A stretch of DNA of 27,840 nt from REEB76 sp049698775 (GTDB lineage Bacteria > Pseudomonadota > Gammaproteobacteria > Natronospirales > REEB76). Shown here in pieces: positions 1 through 6,826 of this stretch. Under the pieces are notes generated by a model. It had not been told where the DNA came from and searched no databases. It saw nothing but the letters and a program-made list of their open reading frames with translations. The first letter of the stretch is position 1. Each line of letters starts with the position of its first letter. The stretch is taken from assembly GCA_049698775.1 (NCBI GenBank), contig JBAVYM010000037.1, forward strand, positions 1 to 27,840. The letters are read 5' to 3'. Position numbers and translations under genes: made by a program.

Positions 1-155
1 CCTCCACACTGACTCTACGCCGCGGCGCGGACTGCGCACGACGCTCCGAAGACTCCACTGTGCTACGTCCGCTGCGGCTACCGCAGGCTCCTCGCCTCGG
101 CGCTTCGCGCCTTCCATGGCTCGTCAAATGTAGGGGATAACACTCGCCAGTTGAG
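1..155. other. Left-edge non-coding stretch with two GC-rich hairpins
   Basis: No convincing reading frame is seen here. Two small perfect hairpins stand close together: CTGCGG-cta-CCGCAG at 72-86 and GGCGC-ttc-GCGCC at 99-111. They lie downstream of the stop of the minus-strand gene that ends at 156. They could contribute to transcript ending or be part of a dispersed GC-rich repeat, but neither is followed by a T-run. The window edge prevents judging what lies further left. Confidence 0.4.
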
Positions 156-2510
156 CTAGCTGCGTCGCCGCCACAGCAAGGTGCCGAGCAGCAAGATCAG
201 CATCAAACCATCGAATGCACCTCCACCACTACCTGAAGGTGAGGACGACGAAGATGCCGGGTTGTCCACCGTAGTGGTTGCTGTCGCACTGTTATTGGCA
301 GAATTCGTATCTGGCTGGCTCCCATTGATAGAAGCAGCATCTTTAATACTGCCTGCGGTCGTTGCCGTTACCGTGATAGACGGTTGCCAAGTTGTCTGTG
401 GCGCCAGCGAGGCGAGCGTGCAGGTCACGGTGCTGCTGTTGTTGTTACAGCTACCACCAGCCGCCGTTGTCGAAACAAACGTCGTTCCAACGGGCAAGGT
501 ATCGGTAAGTGTCAGATTCGTTGCTGTCACCTGAGTGTCTTTGTTGGTGACCGTTAGCATATAATCTATAGTTTCTCCCACCATGACACTCCCGGGATCG
601 CTGCTGAGCGCCAATGAAAGGTCCACCGGCGAGGTAAACACATAGGTCGCCCCTGCGGCATTTGCGGTCTCATTCGCTCCGATCAGGGAAGTGGCGCCAT
701 CTACTGAAAGCGAAACACTAGAACCGAAAGCGCCACCTTGGGGGTTCGGATCAGTGATGCTCACCGGGGTTGTGGACCAGACTCCCGCCGTCCGGATGAA
801 CATATAAGCCTTCCCAAAATCTTTCGCAGTTCCACTAGCCCCGATAAGGGCGGTGTTGCCGTCTCCGGAGAGTGCAGCACTGTTACCAAAAAAATCTCCC
901 GGTGAGGCGGCCGGATCGGTAAAACTAGCCACGGGTTTTGTAGACCAATTGCCGTTGGAAGCAGTGAATACGTAGGCTGTCCCAAGGCCTACTGCGGTTT
1001 CTGAAGCTCCGATAAGTGCGACGCTGCCATCCGCCGACAGCGCAACGCTGTTGCCGAACTGATCATTGCCAGTGGCCATAGGGTCGGCAAAGCTTGCTAC
1101 GGAGGTCGTGGACCAAATGCCGCCGGTCGCGGTGAATATATATGCCGCTCCGGCGGATAATGCGGTACCCCAAGCACCGATGAGGGCGGTGCCGCCGTCC
1201 TCCGACAGTGCGACACTCGCGCCGAATGCATCGTTAATTGAGGCGGCTGGGTCAGCGATTTTCGCAATGGGAGTCGTGGACCACGTACCACCAGTCGCGG
1301 TGAATACATAAGCCTGCCCGGTACCACTCGCGGTGCCATCGGCCCCGATGAGGGCGGTGTTGCCATCTCCCGACAGCGCAACGCTTGTACCGAAGAAATC
1401 TTCTGAGCTGGCGGCTGGGTCGGCAAAGTTCGCCACAGGGGTCGTAGACCAGACCCCGTTGATTGCGGTAAACACATAGGCCGCTCCATCGAAATTTTTG
1501 GTGCCATTGGCTCCGATGAGGGCGATACTGCCGTCCGCCGAGAGTGCCACGCTAGTGCCGAAATAGTCTTTCGTTGTCGCGGTTGGGTCGGCGAAGCTCG
1601 CCAAAGGGGTCGTCGACCAGACTCCGTTGATTGCGGTGAACACATAGGCCGCTCCATCGTAATTTTTGGTGTCATAGGCTCCGATGAGGGCGATACTGCC
1701 GTCCGCCGAGAGTGCCACGCTGGTGCCGAAGAGATCTTGGGAGGTGGTGACGGGGTCAGGAAGAGTGGTGACGATGCTAAATAGTGGGTCCACGGTCACG
1801 GGATAACGCGCACCGAGAGTATCTACATATATAGCCAGACGATCCGCTGCGAGCCTCAGGTGCGCAGGCAGCGGGTGGTGATCAGCGTCATAGACGAACA
1901 GGCTGCCGTAACGTAGGACTGACTTTCCGGTGTGGTTTTGAAACTCAAGTCCGTTCTTCTTCATAACTGCGGTGAGGGAACCATTCAGCTTGAAGGTCAA
2001 TGTCACCGAGGACACCATATGTGCGGGAGAGGTTAGCGTGAACCCTTGTTCTATCCCGAAGGGACCGTTCAAATACCATTCGGTGAGGTCTTTGCCGCGA
2101 GCGAACGACAAGCGCGCACCGTGAAACTCTGGCGTCGCCTCTGGATTAAACGCAATGGGTTGGTTTCCTTGGGTATAACGAATGAGCTGCCACGTGACCG
2201 TGTCGTGCGTGTTGGCAGTCAGCAGTAGGCCCTGGTTATCCAGACGCAAGGCCAGATGTTGTACGGGATTGGTGAACTCTGCACCCTGTGCGGTCCGCTT
2301 CGCCTGCCAGGTACCAGGTAGATGCCTGGCAAAGGCCTGGGCTACTGCCGGGACCAAGCCTGCGGGAAACGCGACCGGGTGTGGATGATGCGCGGTACGG
2401 ACCGCTGCCGGTCTCTGCAAATGGAAGTCCCGCCGCAAAGGGATGGCCACCACGCAAACACTCACCAGTAGGCACGATATAAGCGAACTGAATATGCCGT
2501 GACGTTGCAT
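156..2510 (-). CDS. Secreted FG-GAP-like repeat protein with DUF11 domain and GlyGly-CTERM tail
   Basis: Predicted exported surface protein of 784 residues. The ATG at 2510 is chosen over upstream in-frame starts because AAGGAG lies just before it and a hydrophobic signal segment (residues 6-23) follows directly. Residues about 140-245 form an N-terminal domain ending in RYPVTVDP. Then come seven repeats of about 56 residues (259-630) with the pattern FGxSVALSxDGxxALIGA...AYVF, which resemble FG-GAP/beta-propeller blades. A DUF11-type beta-sandwich follows (about 635-755, containing VTATNLTLTDTLPVGTTFV). The end is a Ser/Gly linker, a hydrophobic helix and RRRS, the layout of a GlyGly-CTERM signal cleaved by rhombosortase. 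It lies 158 bp downstream of the DoxX gene on the same strand. A TATACT-like -10 at 2569-2574 suggests it may have its own promoter. Its role is unknown; adhesion or a surface scaffold is inferred from the domains only. Confidence 0.85.
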   Translation of the reverse strand: MQRHGIFSSLISCLLVSVCVVAIPLRRDFHLQRPAAVRTAHHPHPVAFPAGLVPAVAQAFARHLPGTWQAKRTAQGAEFTNPVQHLALRLDNQGLLLTANTHDTVTWQLIRYTQGNQPIAFNPEATPEFHGARLSFARGKDLTEWYLNGPFGIEQGFTLTSPAHMVSSVTLTFKLNGSLTAVMKKNGLEFQNHTGKSVLRYGSLFVYDADHHPLPAHLRLAADRLAIYVDTLGARYPVTVDPLFSIVTTLPDPVTTSQDLFGTSVALSADGSIALIGAYDTKNYDGAAYVFTAINGVWSTTPLASFADPTATTKDYFGTSVALSADGSIALIGANGTKNFDGAAYVFTAINGVWSTTPVANFADPAASSEDFFGTSVALSGDGNTALIGADGTASGTGQAYVFTATGGTWSTTPIAKIADPAASINDAFGASVALSEDGGTALIGAWGTALSAGAAYIFTATGGIWSTTSVASFADPMATGNDQFGNSVALSADGSVALIGASETAVGLGTAYVFTASNGNWSTKPVASFTDPAASPGDFFGNSAALSGDGNTALIGASGTAKDFGKAYMFIRTAGVWSTTPVSITDPNPQGGAFGSSVSLSVDGATSLIGANETANAAGATYVFTSPVDLSLALSSDPGSVMVGETIDYMLTVTNKDTQVTATNLTLTDTLPVGTTFVSTTAAGGSCNNNSSTVTCTLASLAPQTTWQPSITVTATTAGSIKDAASINGSQPDTNSANNSATATTTVDNPASSSSSPSGSGGGAFDGLMLILLLGTLLWRRRS
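634..1740 (-). repeat. Array of seven 56-residue FG-GAP-like repeats inside the coding region
   Basis: Seven in-frame units of about 168 bp each encode DxFGxSVALSxDGxxALIG followed by AYVF and WSTTP. The two units nearest the N terminus are nearly identical at DNA level: 1441-1560 and 1609-1728 are offset by exactly 168 bp and differ at 7 of 120 positions by eye. The other units have diverged much more. Confidence 0.85.
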
Positions 2511-2668
2511 TACCCTTCTCCTTAATGTCAAGCTGATATTCACCCCTAAGATAACAGTCTCTTTGCAGAGTATAGCCCCGATAGAGTTGCCAGCTGAAAC
2601 CTGTGGGAAGAGCAGGGTTGAGACCACCGATCCCATAGAAGGCAAGCCGATACGCAGTCCGCATTTAC

Positions 2669-3193
2669 TCAGTTGTTGGGGGTATGTTTTGCGATTCCAC
2701 TCCCACACGCAAACAGCGGCCACACCCATTTTTGCAGCAGGCGGTCCAGCGACAGCTTGCCGGGTCCAAACAACACGATGGCGAGCAGCATGAGGCCCCA
2801 GACCTTGTGGTCGGTGAAGTCACTGCCCCAGAAGCCGTGCCAAAGTCCATGCGGCCACAAGTCGGGGAAGGAAATCACGGCGATGATGTTATAGCCGAAC
2901 AGGAACAATGCCGTGAGGCGGCCCAAGAGGCCGAAGCCTAGGAACCAGGGCAGGATGAGTTCGATGACAGTGCCGAGATAAGCGGCCGCGATTGGTGGCA
3001 GCAGCGGTACGTGATAAAGATTCTGGAACAGTGAAATGGTGCTGTCCATGTCGCTGATTTTCACCAAGCCGGCGCGGAAAAAGTCCACTGCCACCCACAG
3101 ACGGAACAGCAACAGGCTCACCGGCGCTAGCCATTCGAGGCCACGGGCGATCTTGCTGTATGTGGTGCAGATACGTCCGAGCAGATTACTCAT
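2669..3193 (-). CDS. DoxX-family membrane protein, last gene of bufferin-type operon
   Basis: Integral membrane protein of 174 residues with about four hydrophobic segments and the DoxX-like features LLFRLWVAVDFFRAGLVKI (about 27-45), the GTVIELILPWFLGFGLLGR region, and a C-terminal helix with LFGPGKLSLDRLL. The ATG at 3193 starts 23 bp after the DUF2063 stop, with GGGGAA upstream, so it is probably co-transcribed. DoxX proteins commonly accompany DUF692/DUF2063/DUF2282 gene sets and have been treated as part of bufferin operons. A biochemical role (membrane redox partner or export help) is not established, and I do not assign one. Family assignment is fairly secure; the operon role is inferred. 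Confidence 0.82.
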   Translation of the reverse strand: MSNLLGRICTTYSKIARGLEWLAPVSLLLFRLWVAVDFFRAGLVKISDMDSTISLFQNLYHVPLLPPIAAAYLGTVIELILPWFLGFGLLGRLTALFLFGYNIIAVISFPDLWPHGLWHGFWGSDFTDHKVWGLMLLAIVLFGPGKLSLDRLLQKWVWPLFACGSGIAKHTPNN

Positions 3194-3216
3194 AAGGATG
3201 ATTCCCCATCGTGTTG

Positions 3217-3993
3217 TTAAGTAAGTGAGTAGCCAGTAATAAATCCAGCGGCAAATAACCAGTGCAGATACACGCTGATGTCAAAGCCGAGTTCAAGCTG
3301 CCTCGCCTGCTCATGGGCGGCCGCGAGCGTGTGTCCTGCCATCGATAAAGCCAGGAATTTGTGTTGTGCGACGGTCAGCGGCTGCATGGCGATCTGCGCA
3401 TTCGTGCGCCAGATCAGCACCCGCTGACCTGCATCGCTCAAGGCAAGATGCTCACCGTCATCGCGTTGGCAGAATCCCCAGATGTCCAGTATCGGATAAG
3501 CCGATTCGAGTAATTGGACGCTGGGATGCAGCGTCAAACGTAATCCGTTTTGCCTGTCGTCGGGTACAGAGGCCAGCACCGCGGGTTCGAGTGCTTCGGC
3601 ATCGGCCGCGAGATAAGCAAGCTGACGCGCCCATTCGAGCCGTGCCACGTCGACAAGATACGGCAGGCCGGCGATTTCCGGCATGGCGGCAAGGCAGTCG
3701 GCAAGCTGCGCGCCGAAATCCTGCAAATTGCCGCTTGTGGAGGAGTAATCGCGGATATAGCGTGCCGCCGCGCCTTCGAAGAATTCTTCGCCGACCAGTT
3801 TCAACACGGCGGGGTAAGCCGTGCGCAATGCGGCCGTAAGATTATTGAAGATGATGTTGCGGTAGATTTGCAGCCGTGCGACGGCATCCAAACCGTTGCC
3901 TGCAATGGCGTTTGCCAACGGCAGTTCCTGTTCGCCCAGCATCCAGCGGGCAAATCCGGTTTGCAGCTTATGCAGCGAGGGCGCGGTATTCAT
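3217..3993 (-). CDS. bufC: DUF2063 protein, BufC-like partner of the MNIO enzyme
   Basis: A 258-residue cytoplasmic protein. The N-terminal half carries the DUF2063 signature LQIYRNIIFNNLTAALRTAY followed by P-AVLKLVGEEFFEGAAARYI (about residues 41-79). The C-terminal half is a mixed domain ending in a helix-rich segment. In bufferin and methanobactin-type systems a protein of this family acts with the DUF692 enzyme, probably to recognise the precursor peptide. Its start ATG lies inside the end of the DUF692 gene (26-bp overlap), so translation is probably coupled. No strong Shine-Dalgarno is seen. The gene symbol is by analogy with characterised Buf operons. Confidence 0.85.
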   Translation of the reverse strand: MNTAPSLHKLQTGFARWMLGEQELPLANAIAGNGLDAVARLQIYRNIIFNNLTAALRTAYPAVLKLVGEEFFEGAAARYIRDYSSTSGNLQDFGAQLADCLAAMPEIAGLPYLVDVARLEWARQLAYLAADAEALEPAVLASVPDDRQNGLRLTLHPSVQLLESAYPILDIWGFCQRDDGEHLALSDAGQRVLIWRTNAQIAMQPLTVAQHKFLALSMAGHTLAAAHEQARQLELGFDISVYLHWLFAAGFITGYSLT

Positions 3994-4840
3994 GGAGTAT
4001 GGCTTCGGCCTTGGCGGCTTCGCTGAGCAGCACGTCCAGCGGCGGAATATCCTGATCCCACTCGATTAACGTGGCCACTGGTCCGCAATGTTGGATCGCC
4101 AGCCGGTAGAGTTGCCACACGTCGTCACTGACTGGACGGCTGTGGGAATCAATCAGCAGTTCCACCGACAGACCTTCCTTGCGTGTGAAACCGGCCAGAT
4201 GGATTTCCTTGACGGTGTGTTTGGGGATGGCGCGGATATATTTCTCAGTGTCGTAACTGTGGTTGGTAGCATTGACGTACACGTTGTTCACGTCTAGCAG
4301 AATGAAACATCCGCTACGTTCCGCCAGCGCGGCGATGAAGTCCCATTCGGGAATGGTCGAATGTGTGTACGTAAGATAAGTGGAAACATTTTCCAGCAAA
4401 ATCCTGTGGCCGAGATAGTCCTGCGCAGCGGTGACGTGATTCACCATCAAGTCCAGTGATTCTTCGGTAAACGGCAAGGGCAGGAGATCGTTGAGGTGAC
4501 GGTTATCCACTGCACCCCAGCACAGGTGTTCCGACACCAGCACGGGCTGCACGCGCTCGATCAGGCGCCGGAGCTTGGCAAGATGCTCGGTGTGCAAGCG
4601 GTCGCTGCTGCCGAGCGACAGGCCTACGCCGTGCAGGCTCACGGGATAGTCCCGGCGCACCGCATCGAGGGCGCGCGGCATTTCGCCGCCCTCGCAAAAG
4701 AAATTCTCGCTGTGGACTTCAAACCAGGGCACGCGCGGGTGCTCGACGAGCACTTGCCCGAAATGAGGAGGGCGGAGACCGATCCCGGCTTGTGCCGGGA
4801 CCGGCCCCGCCTGAAACGCCGGTTGGTTGGACACCGGCAA
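3968..4840 (-). CDS. bufB: DUF692 (MNIO) iron enzyme, BufB-like
   Basis: A 290-residue TIM-barrel protein of the multinuclear non-heme iron oxidase (DUF692) family. Related enzymes (MbnB, BufB) oxidise cysteines of a precursor peptide into metal-binding heterocycles. Family motifs run in order: GIGLR (19-23), HSENFF (43-48), HGVGLSLGS (70-78), SEHLCW (103-108), LLENVSTYL (148-156), LLDVNNVYVN (181-190), EIHLAGF (212-218), DSHSRPVSD (231-239) and LIEWDQDIP (258-266). These include the His/Asp/Glu residues expected to hold the iron. The start is a TTG only 5 bp after the precursor stop codon, with a GTG two codons later as alternative. The weak start next to the stop suggests translational coupling and a lower enzyme than peptide level. 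A 7-bp perfect hairpin lies within the first 20 codons. Confidence 0.9.
   Translation of the reverse strand: MPVSNQPAFQAGPVPAQAGIGLRPPHFGQVLVEHPRVPWFEVHSENFFCEGGEMPRALDAVRRDYPVSLHGVGLSLGSSDRLHTEHLAKLRRLIERVQPVLVSEHLCWGAVDNRHLNDLLPLPFTEESLDLMVNHVTAAQDYLGHRILLENVSTYLTYTHSTIPEWDFIAALAERSGCFILLDVNNVYVNATNHSYDTEKYIRAIPKHTVKEIHLAGFTRKEGLSVELLIDSHSRPVSDDVWQLYRLAIQHCGPVATLIEWDQDIPPLDVLLSEAAKAEAILHEYRALAA
4783..4800. repeat. Perfect 7-bp hairpin in the first codons of the DUF692 gene
   Basis: TCCCGGC-ttgt-GCCGGGA at 4783-4800. It covers codons for VPAQAGI, directly before the conserved GIGLR motif. It could reduce translation initiation of the enzyme gene or be a coincidence of coding sequence. The shape recalls dispersed intergenic CCGGGA/TCCCGG repeats. 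Confidence 0.5.
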
Positions 4841-4845
4841 ACGCT

Positions 4846-5148
4846 TTACGACGCTTTGGCTTGGCCGCCGTCAATCTTCGAGCACAGGCCCGCGGGCACC
4901 AGCACGAACGCGCCCGGATCGCGCGCCTTGGAATCCTGGCCGGCGCAGGAATGGCCTGGCGACTGGCAATCGTTCTTGTAGGCGACGTTGACGCCGAAAC
5001 ACTGCTGGTAGCCTTCGGACATCATCTTCATAGTGTGCTCTTTGGGATTGCTCATGCCGCCGGCGAAGGCGCTGGCGCTGAGGCCCATGACGCCCGCGGC
5101 GATGACACCGGCGAGGGCAGATTTGATCAACAGATTGGACTCTTTCAT
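4846..5148 (-). CDS. bufA: DUF2282 secreted four-cysteine peptide, bufferin precursor BufA-like
   Basis: Small exported protein of 100 residues. The ATG at 5148 is preceded by TTTGGAGGATGTC, a strong ribosome site. The signal peptide (residues 1-29) ends in SASAFA, and the mature part is about 71 residues. Four cysteines at 50, 61, 68 and 89 fall in the family pattern QQCFGV...KNDCQSPGHSCAG...FVLVPAGLCSKI. DUF2282 proteins encoded beside DUF692 and DUF2063 are bufferin precursors, shown in Caulobacter to be modified on cysteines to thiooxazoles and to bind copper, which protects cells under copper stress. All four cysteines and the flanking motif are intact, so this is likely a working substrate. 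It is the first gene of the operon. Which metal is bound here cannot be read from sequence. Confidence 0.92.
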   Translation of the reverse strand: MKESNLLIKSALAGVIAAGVMGLSASAFAGGMSNPKEHTMKMMSEGYQQCFGVNVAYKNDCQSPGHSCAGQDSKARDPGAFVLVPAGLCSKIDGGQAKAS

Positions 5149-5192
5149 GACATCCTCCAAATGAATGGTAGTGCTTGGAAATGACGCCCAGA

Positions 5193-5220
5193 TTCGAGCG
5201 CCGGACAAACAAGAGAGTAA
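5193..5220 (-). promoter_or_regulatory. Possible ECF-type promoter of the bufferin-type operon
   Basis: On the minus strand upstream of the DUF2282 gene, TTAC (5217-5220) and CTCGAATC, whose CGAA is at 5193-5196, are separated by 20 bp. A similar TTAC and CGAA pair, 19 bp apart, precedes the ECF sigma gene (8146-8172). CGAA-type -10 elements are usual for ECF sigma factors. The match is short, so this is only suggestive. Confidence 0.3.
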
Positions 5221-5238
5221 GCCAGGCGGGGATTTATT

Positions 5239-5682
5239 TCAGGACTTTCCGGCCCGATTTTTCAGGCAGGTCAGGTAGGCTTGTTCATTTGGCAGGTGGC
5301 CCTCGCGCTGGCCGAGCCACAGGCTTTCCGCTAGGCATTCGAGCATGGCGTGCTCGGCGGCGTGGGCGTCGCCGTGGCGTTTGAGCAGCGCTTCGTAGGC
5401 GGCACGCACACCCGGAGGACGGTCTATGGACAGCTGCTCCCGGATGGCGATGTGGAGTCCCATGTGGAGGAAAGGATTGGTTTCCCCGCCTTCCGGCCGC
5501 CAGTCGCGATCCAGCGCCCGGTCGGGATTGCCGGTGAGCAGCGGCTGGTATTCGGGGTGCAGGCGGATGATGTCCGCGACGATGGTTTCCAAACCGGATA
5601 GCGGCTTGCCCTCCTGCTGTTTGCGCCAGACCTCGAAGAACATGCGTCGGGTGTCGGCGCGGTCGGTGGGTTGAATGGCCAC
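5239..5682 (-). CDS. DUF1841 family protein
   Basis: A 147-residue cytoplasmic protein recognised by RRMFFEVWRK (about 12-21), IIRLHPEYQPLL (38-49), GETNPFLHMGLHIAIREQLS (65-84) followed by IDRPPGVRAAYEALL, and AMLECLAESLW. DUF1841 proteins are conserved in Beta- and Gammaproteobacteria and have no known function. The start taken is the GTG at 5682, with AGGA about 9 bp upstream; an ATG at codon 14 would cut into the conserved N terminus. It begins 4 bp after the stop of the small membrane protein gene, so the two are probably one transcript. It ends 90 bp before the bufferin-type operon start. Confidence 0.85.
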   Translation of the reverse strand: MAIQPTDRADTRRMFFEVWRKQQEGKPLSGLETIVADIIRLHPEYQPLLTGNPDRALDRDWRPEGGETNPFLHMGLHIAIREQLSIDRPPGVRAAYEALLKRHGDAHAAEHAMLECLAESLWLGQREGHLPNEQAYLTCLKNRAGKS

Positions 5683-5686
5683 GGTG

Positions 5687-5881
5687 TCAATCCTGTCTGG
5701 CGCGGTGTGCGAACTTTATGATTAGCCAGCCAAGCAGCGGCAGCAAAATTCCGCCGCAGACAAAAATCATGCCGGCGGTTTCCAGCATCTTTGTCCCAGG
5801 TTGCAGGCCGAGCAGGGCGCAAATTACCACGCTGGTAACGATCCAGGCGATCAGCCAGAAGAATATCGGCAGCAATATCAT
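5687..5881 (-). CDS. Small membrane protein, function unknown
   Basis: A 64-residue protein with two transmembrane helices: ILLPIFFWLIAWIVTSVVIC near the N terminus and ETAGMIFVCGGILLPLLGWL in the second half, then a short basic tail. Two in-frame ATGs exist, at 5902 and 5881. The second is chosen because GGAGAAA lies 5-6 bp before it. I do not recognise the family. It is followed after 4 bp by the DUF1841 gene. Confidence 0.65.
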   Translation of the reverse strand: MILLPIFFWLIAWIVTSVVICALLGLQPGTKMLETAGMIFVCGGILLPLLGWLIIKFAHRARQD

Positions 5882-5883
5882 GA

Positions 5884-5890
5884 TTTCTCC
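5884..5890 (-). promoter_or_regulatory. Ribosome binding site that decides the start of the small membrane protein
   Basis: GGAGAAA on the minus strand just before the ATG at 5881. It lies inside the longer in-frame reading from 5902 and argues for the shorter 64-residue product. Confidence 0.6.
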
Positions 5891-5990
5891 GGGCCGCGCC
5901 ATGTACGCACCCGGCCGCGGAGTTTACGCCCCACCTCGCGCATGGAGAAATGATTTAGCAGGTAGGTGATGAAAACCGTGTTGTAAGTAA

Positions 5991-6030
5991 GCCCTGCGCC
6001 GGGATGGTATTGAAAATCCCGGCGCAGGGC
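5991..6030 (-). terminator. Perfect 15-bp hairpin downstream of the unknown secreted protein gene
   Basis: The arms 5991-6005 (GCCCTGCGCCGGGAT) and 6016-6030 are exact reverse complements with a 10-base loop. It begins 20 bp after the stop codon at 6051 on the minus strand. The following sequence TTACTTACAA is only mildly T-rich, so it may work as a terminator or protect the mRNA 3' end. Confidence 0.65.
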
Positions 6031-6050
6031 AAAGACACTCAGCGCGTAGT

Positions 6051-6707
6051 TTAGTGGAAGGCGGCCAGTTGCACGTTCTTGCTGCCCAACGCCTGGGCCA
6101 CGTCGTAGAAGGCCTGATTGGTCACGGCATGATAGTTGGCGTCAAACGCCGCACCGTGCTTGGCATCGGTGTCATTCATCACCTGCATGTGAATGCCGTG
6201 TGACAAGGCATGATCGAACAGGTAGCCGGCCCAGAAGGTATTGTCCGAAGCCGTGCCGGCACTGACCAGCGTCTTGGCGAGTTCCACGCCCGAAAGTTGT
6301 GCGGGTGCGGGCAACTGAATGTGCTTTTCCTGCGCAATCCTGAGCGTGTCATTCACGGCGAAATCAATGCCGCTGACCCAGTCGCCAACGCGCTGCTTGC
6401 CATATTGGCTGGTGAGTTTCGCTACTTCCGCATTCACGGTGGCCTCGCCCAGCATGTGGTTCAGGGCCGTGACCAGCGAGAAATGCCCCGGGCCGCCGCC
6501 CGCCACAACCAGCGCTACGGTCACGGGTAGTGCCGGGGCGCCGTCATACACCGGCCCACCGTAGCGATTGACCTGCATGCCCATATCATTGTTCATGGAC
6601 TGACCACCTTCACCTGGTACGGCTGCTCTCGCGGTAGCCGTGAACAACATACCGGCGGTGGCCAGCAGCAGTGCGGTATTGCGTATCAGATGCATCCGGA
6701 TTTTCAT
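6051..6707 (-). CDS. Secreted protein of unknown function, downstream of ECF sigma/anti-sigma pair
   Basis: A 218-residue exported protein. The signal peptide is about residues 1-28 (basic start, hydrophobic LLLATAGMLF, cleavage near ATARA-A). The mature part begins with a Met/Asn-rich stretch (SMNNDMGMQVNRYGG). Then come a Gly-rich segment, GGGPGHFSLVTALNHMLG (about 69-86), a helical region, and a His/Met-containing C-terminal part (FDHALSHGIHMQVMNDTDAKH). The helical part (NAEVAKLTSQYGKQRVGDWV, then NDTLRIAQEKHIQLP) faintly recalls DUF4142 periplasmic helical proteins, but I would not assign that family. ATG at 6707 has AGGAGA upstream. It lies 119 bp after the anti-sigma gene on the same strand, so it may be a target or partner of that signalling pair. 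No cysteines are present in the mature protein. Confidence 0.8.
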   Translation of the reverse strand: MKIRMHLIRNTALLLATAGMLFTATARAAVPGEGGQSMNNDMGMQVNRYGGPVYDGAPALPVTVALVVAGGGPGHFSLVTALNHMLGEATVNAEVAKLTSQYGKQRVGDWVSGIDFAVNDTLRIAQEKHIQLPAPAQLSGVELAKTLVSAGTASDNTFWAGYLFDHALSHGIHMQVMNDTDAKHGAAFDANYHAVTNQAFYDVAQALGSKNVQLAAFH

Positions 6708-6734
6708 ATAACTATCTCCTGTGTGGGTGTTTTG

Positions 6735-6761
6735 GCTTGTCGTCCCGAATCGGGGACAAGC
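6735..6761 (-). repeat. Hairpin between the anti-sigma and unknown secreted protein genes
   Basis: GCTTGTC and CCCGA pair with TCGGG and GACAAGC, with a 2-base bulge. It lies between the anti-sigma stop and the start of the secreted protein gene. It may be an attenuator or a dispersed repeat, and there is no T-run next to it. Confidence 0.45.
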
Positions 6762-6826
6762 TCACCCTCAGATACTCGTGCGGACGGGATTTGGATGCAC
6801 TGTGCAGGAGATATTGCTTTTGGGCC

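Noticed and set aside
120..165. tRNA-like D-arm on the minus strand (TAGCTCAACTGGCGAG)
   Set aside because: No anticodon stem, T-arm or acceptor stem can be formed around it, and it runs into the end of a coding region.
3550..4026. 158-residue open reading frame on the plus strand
   Set aside because: Antisense to the DUF2063 gene, whose family signature is clear.
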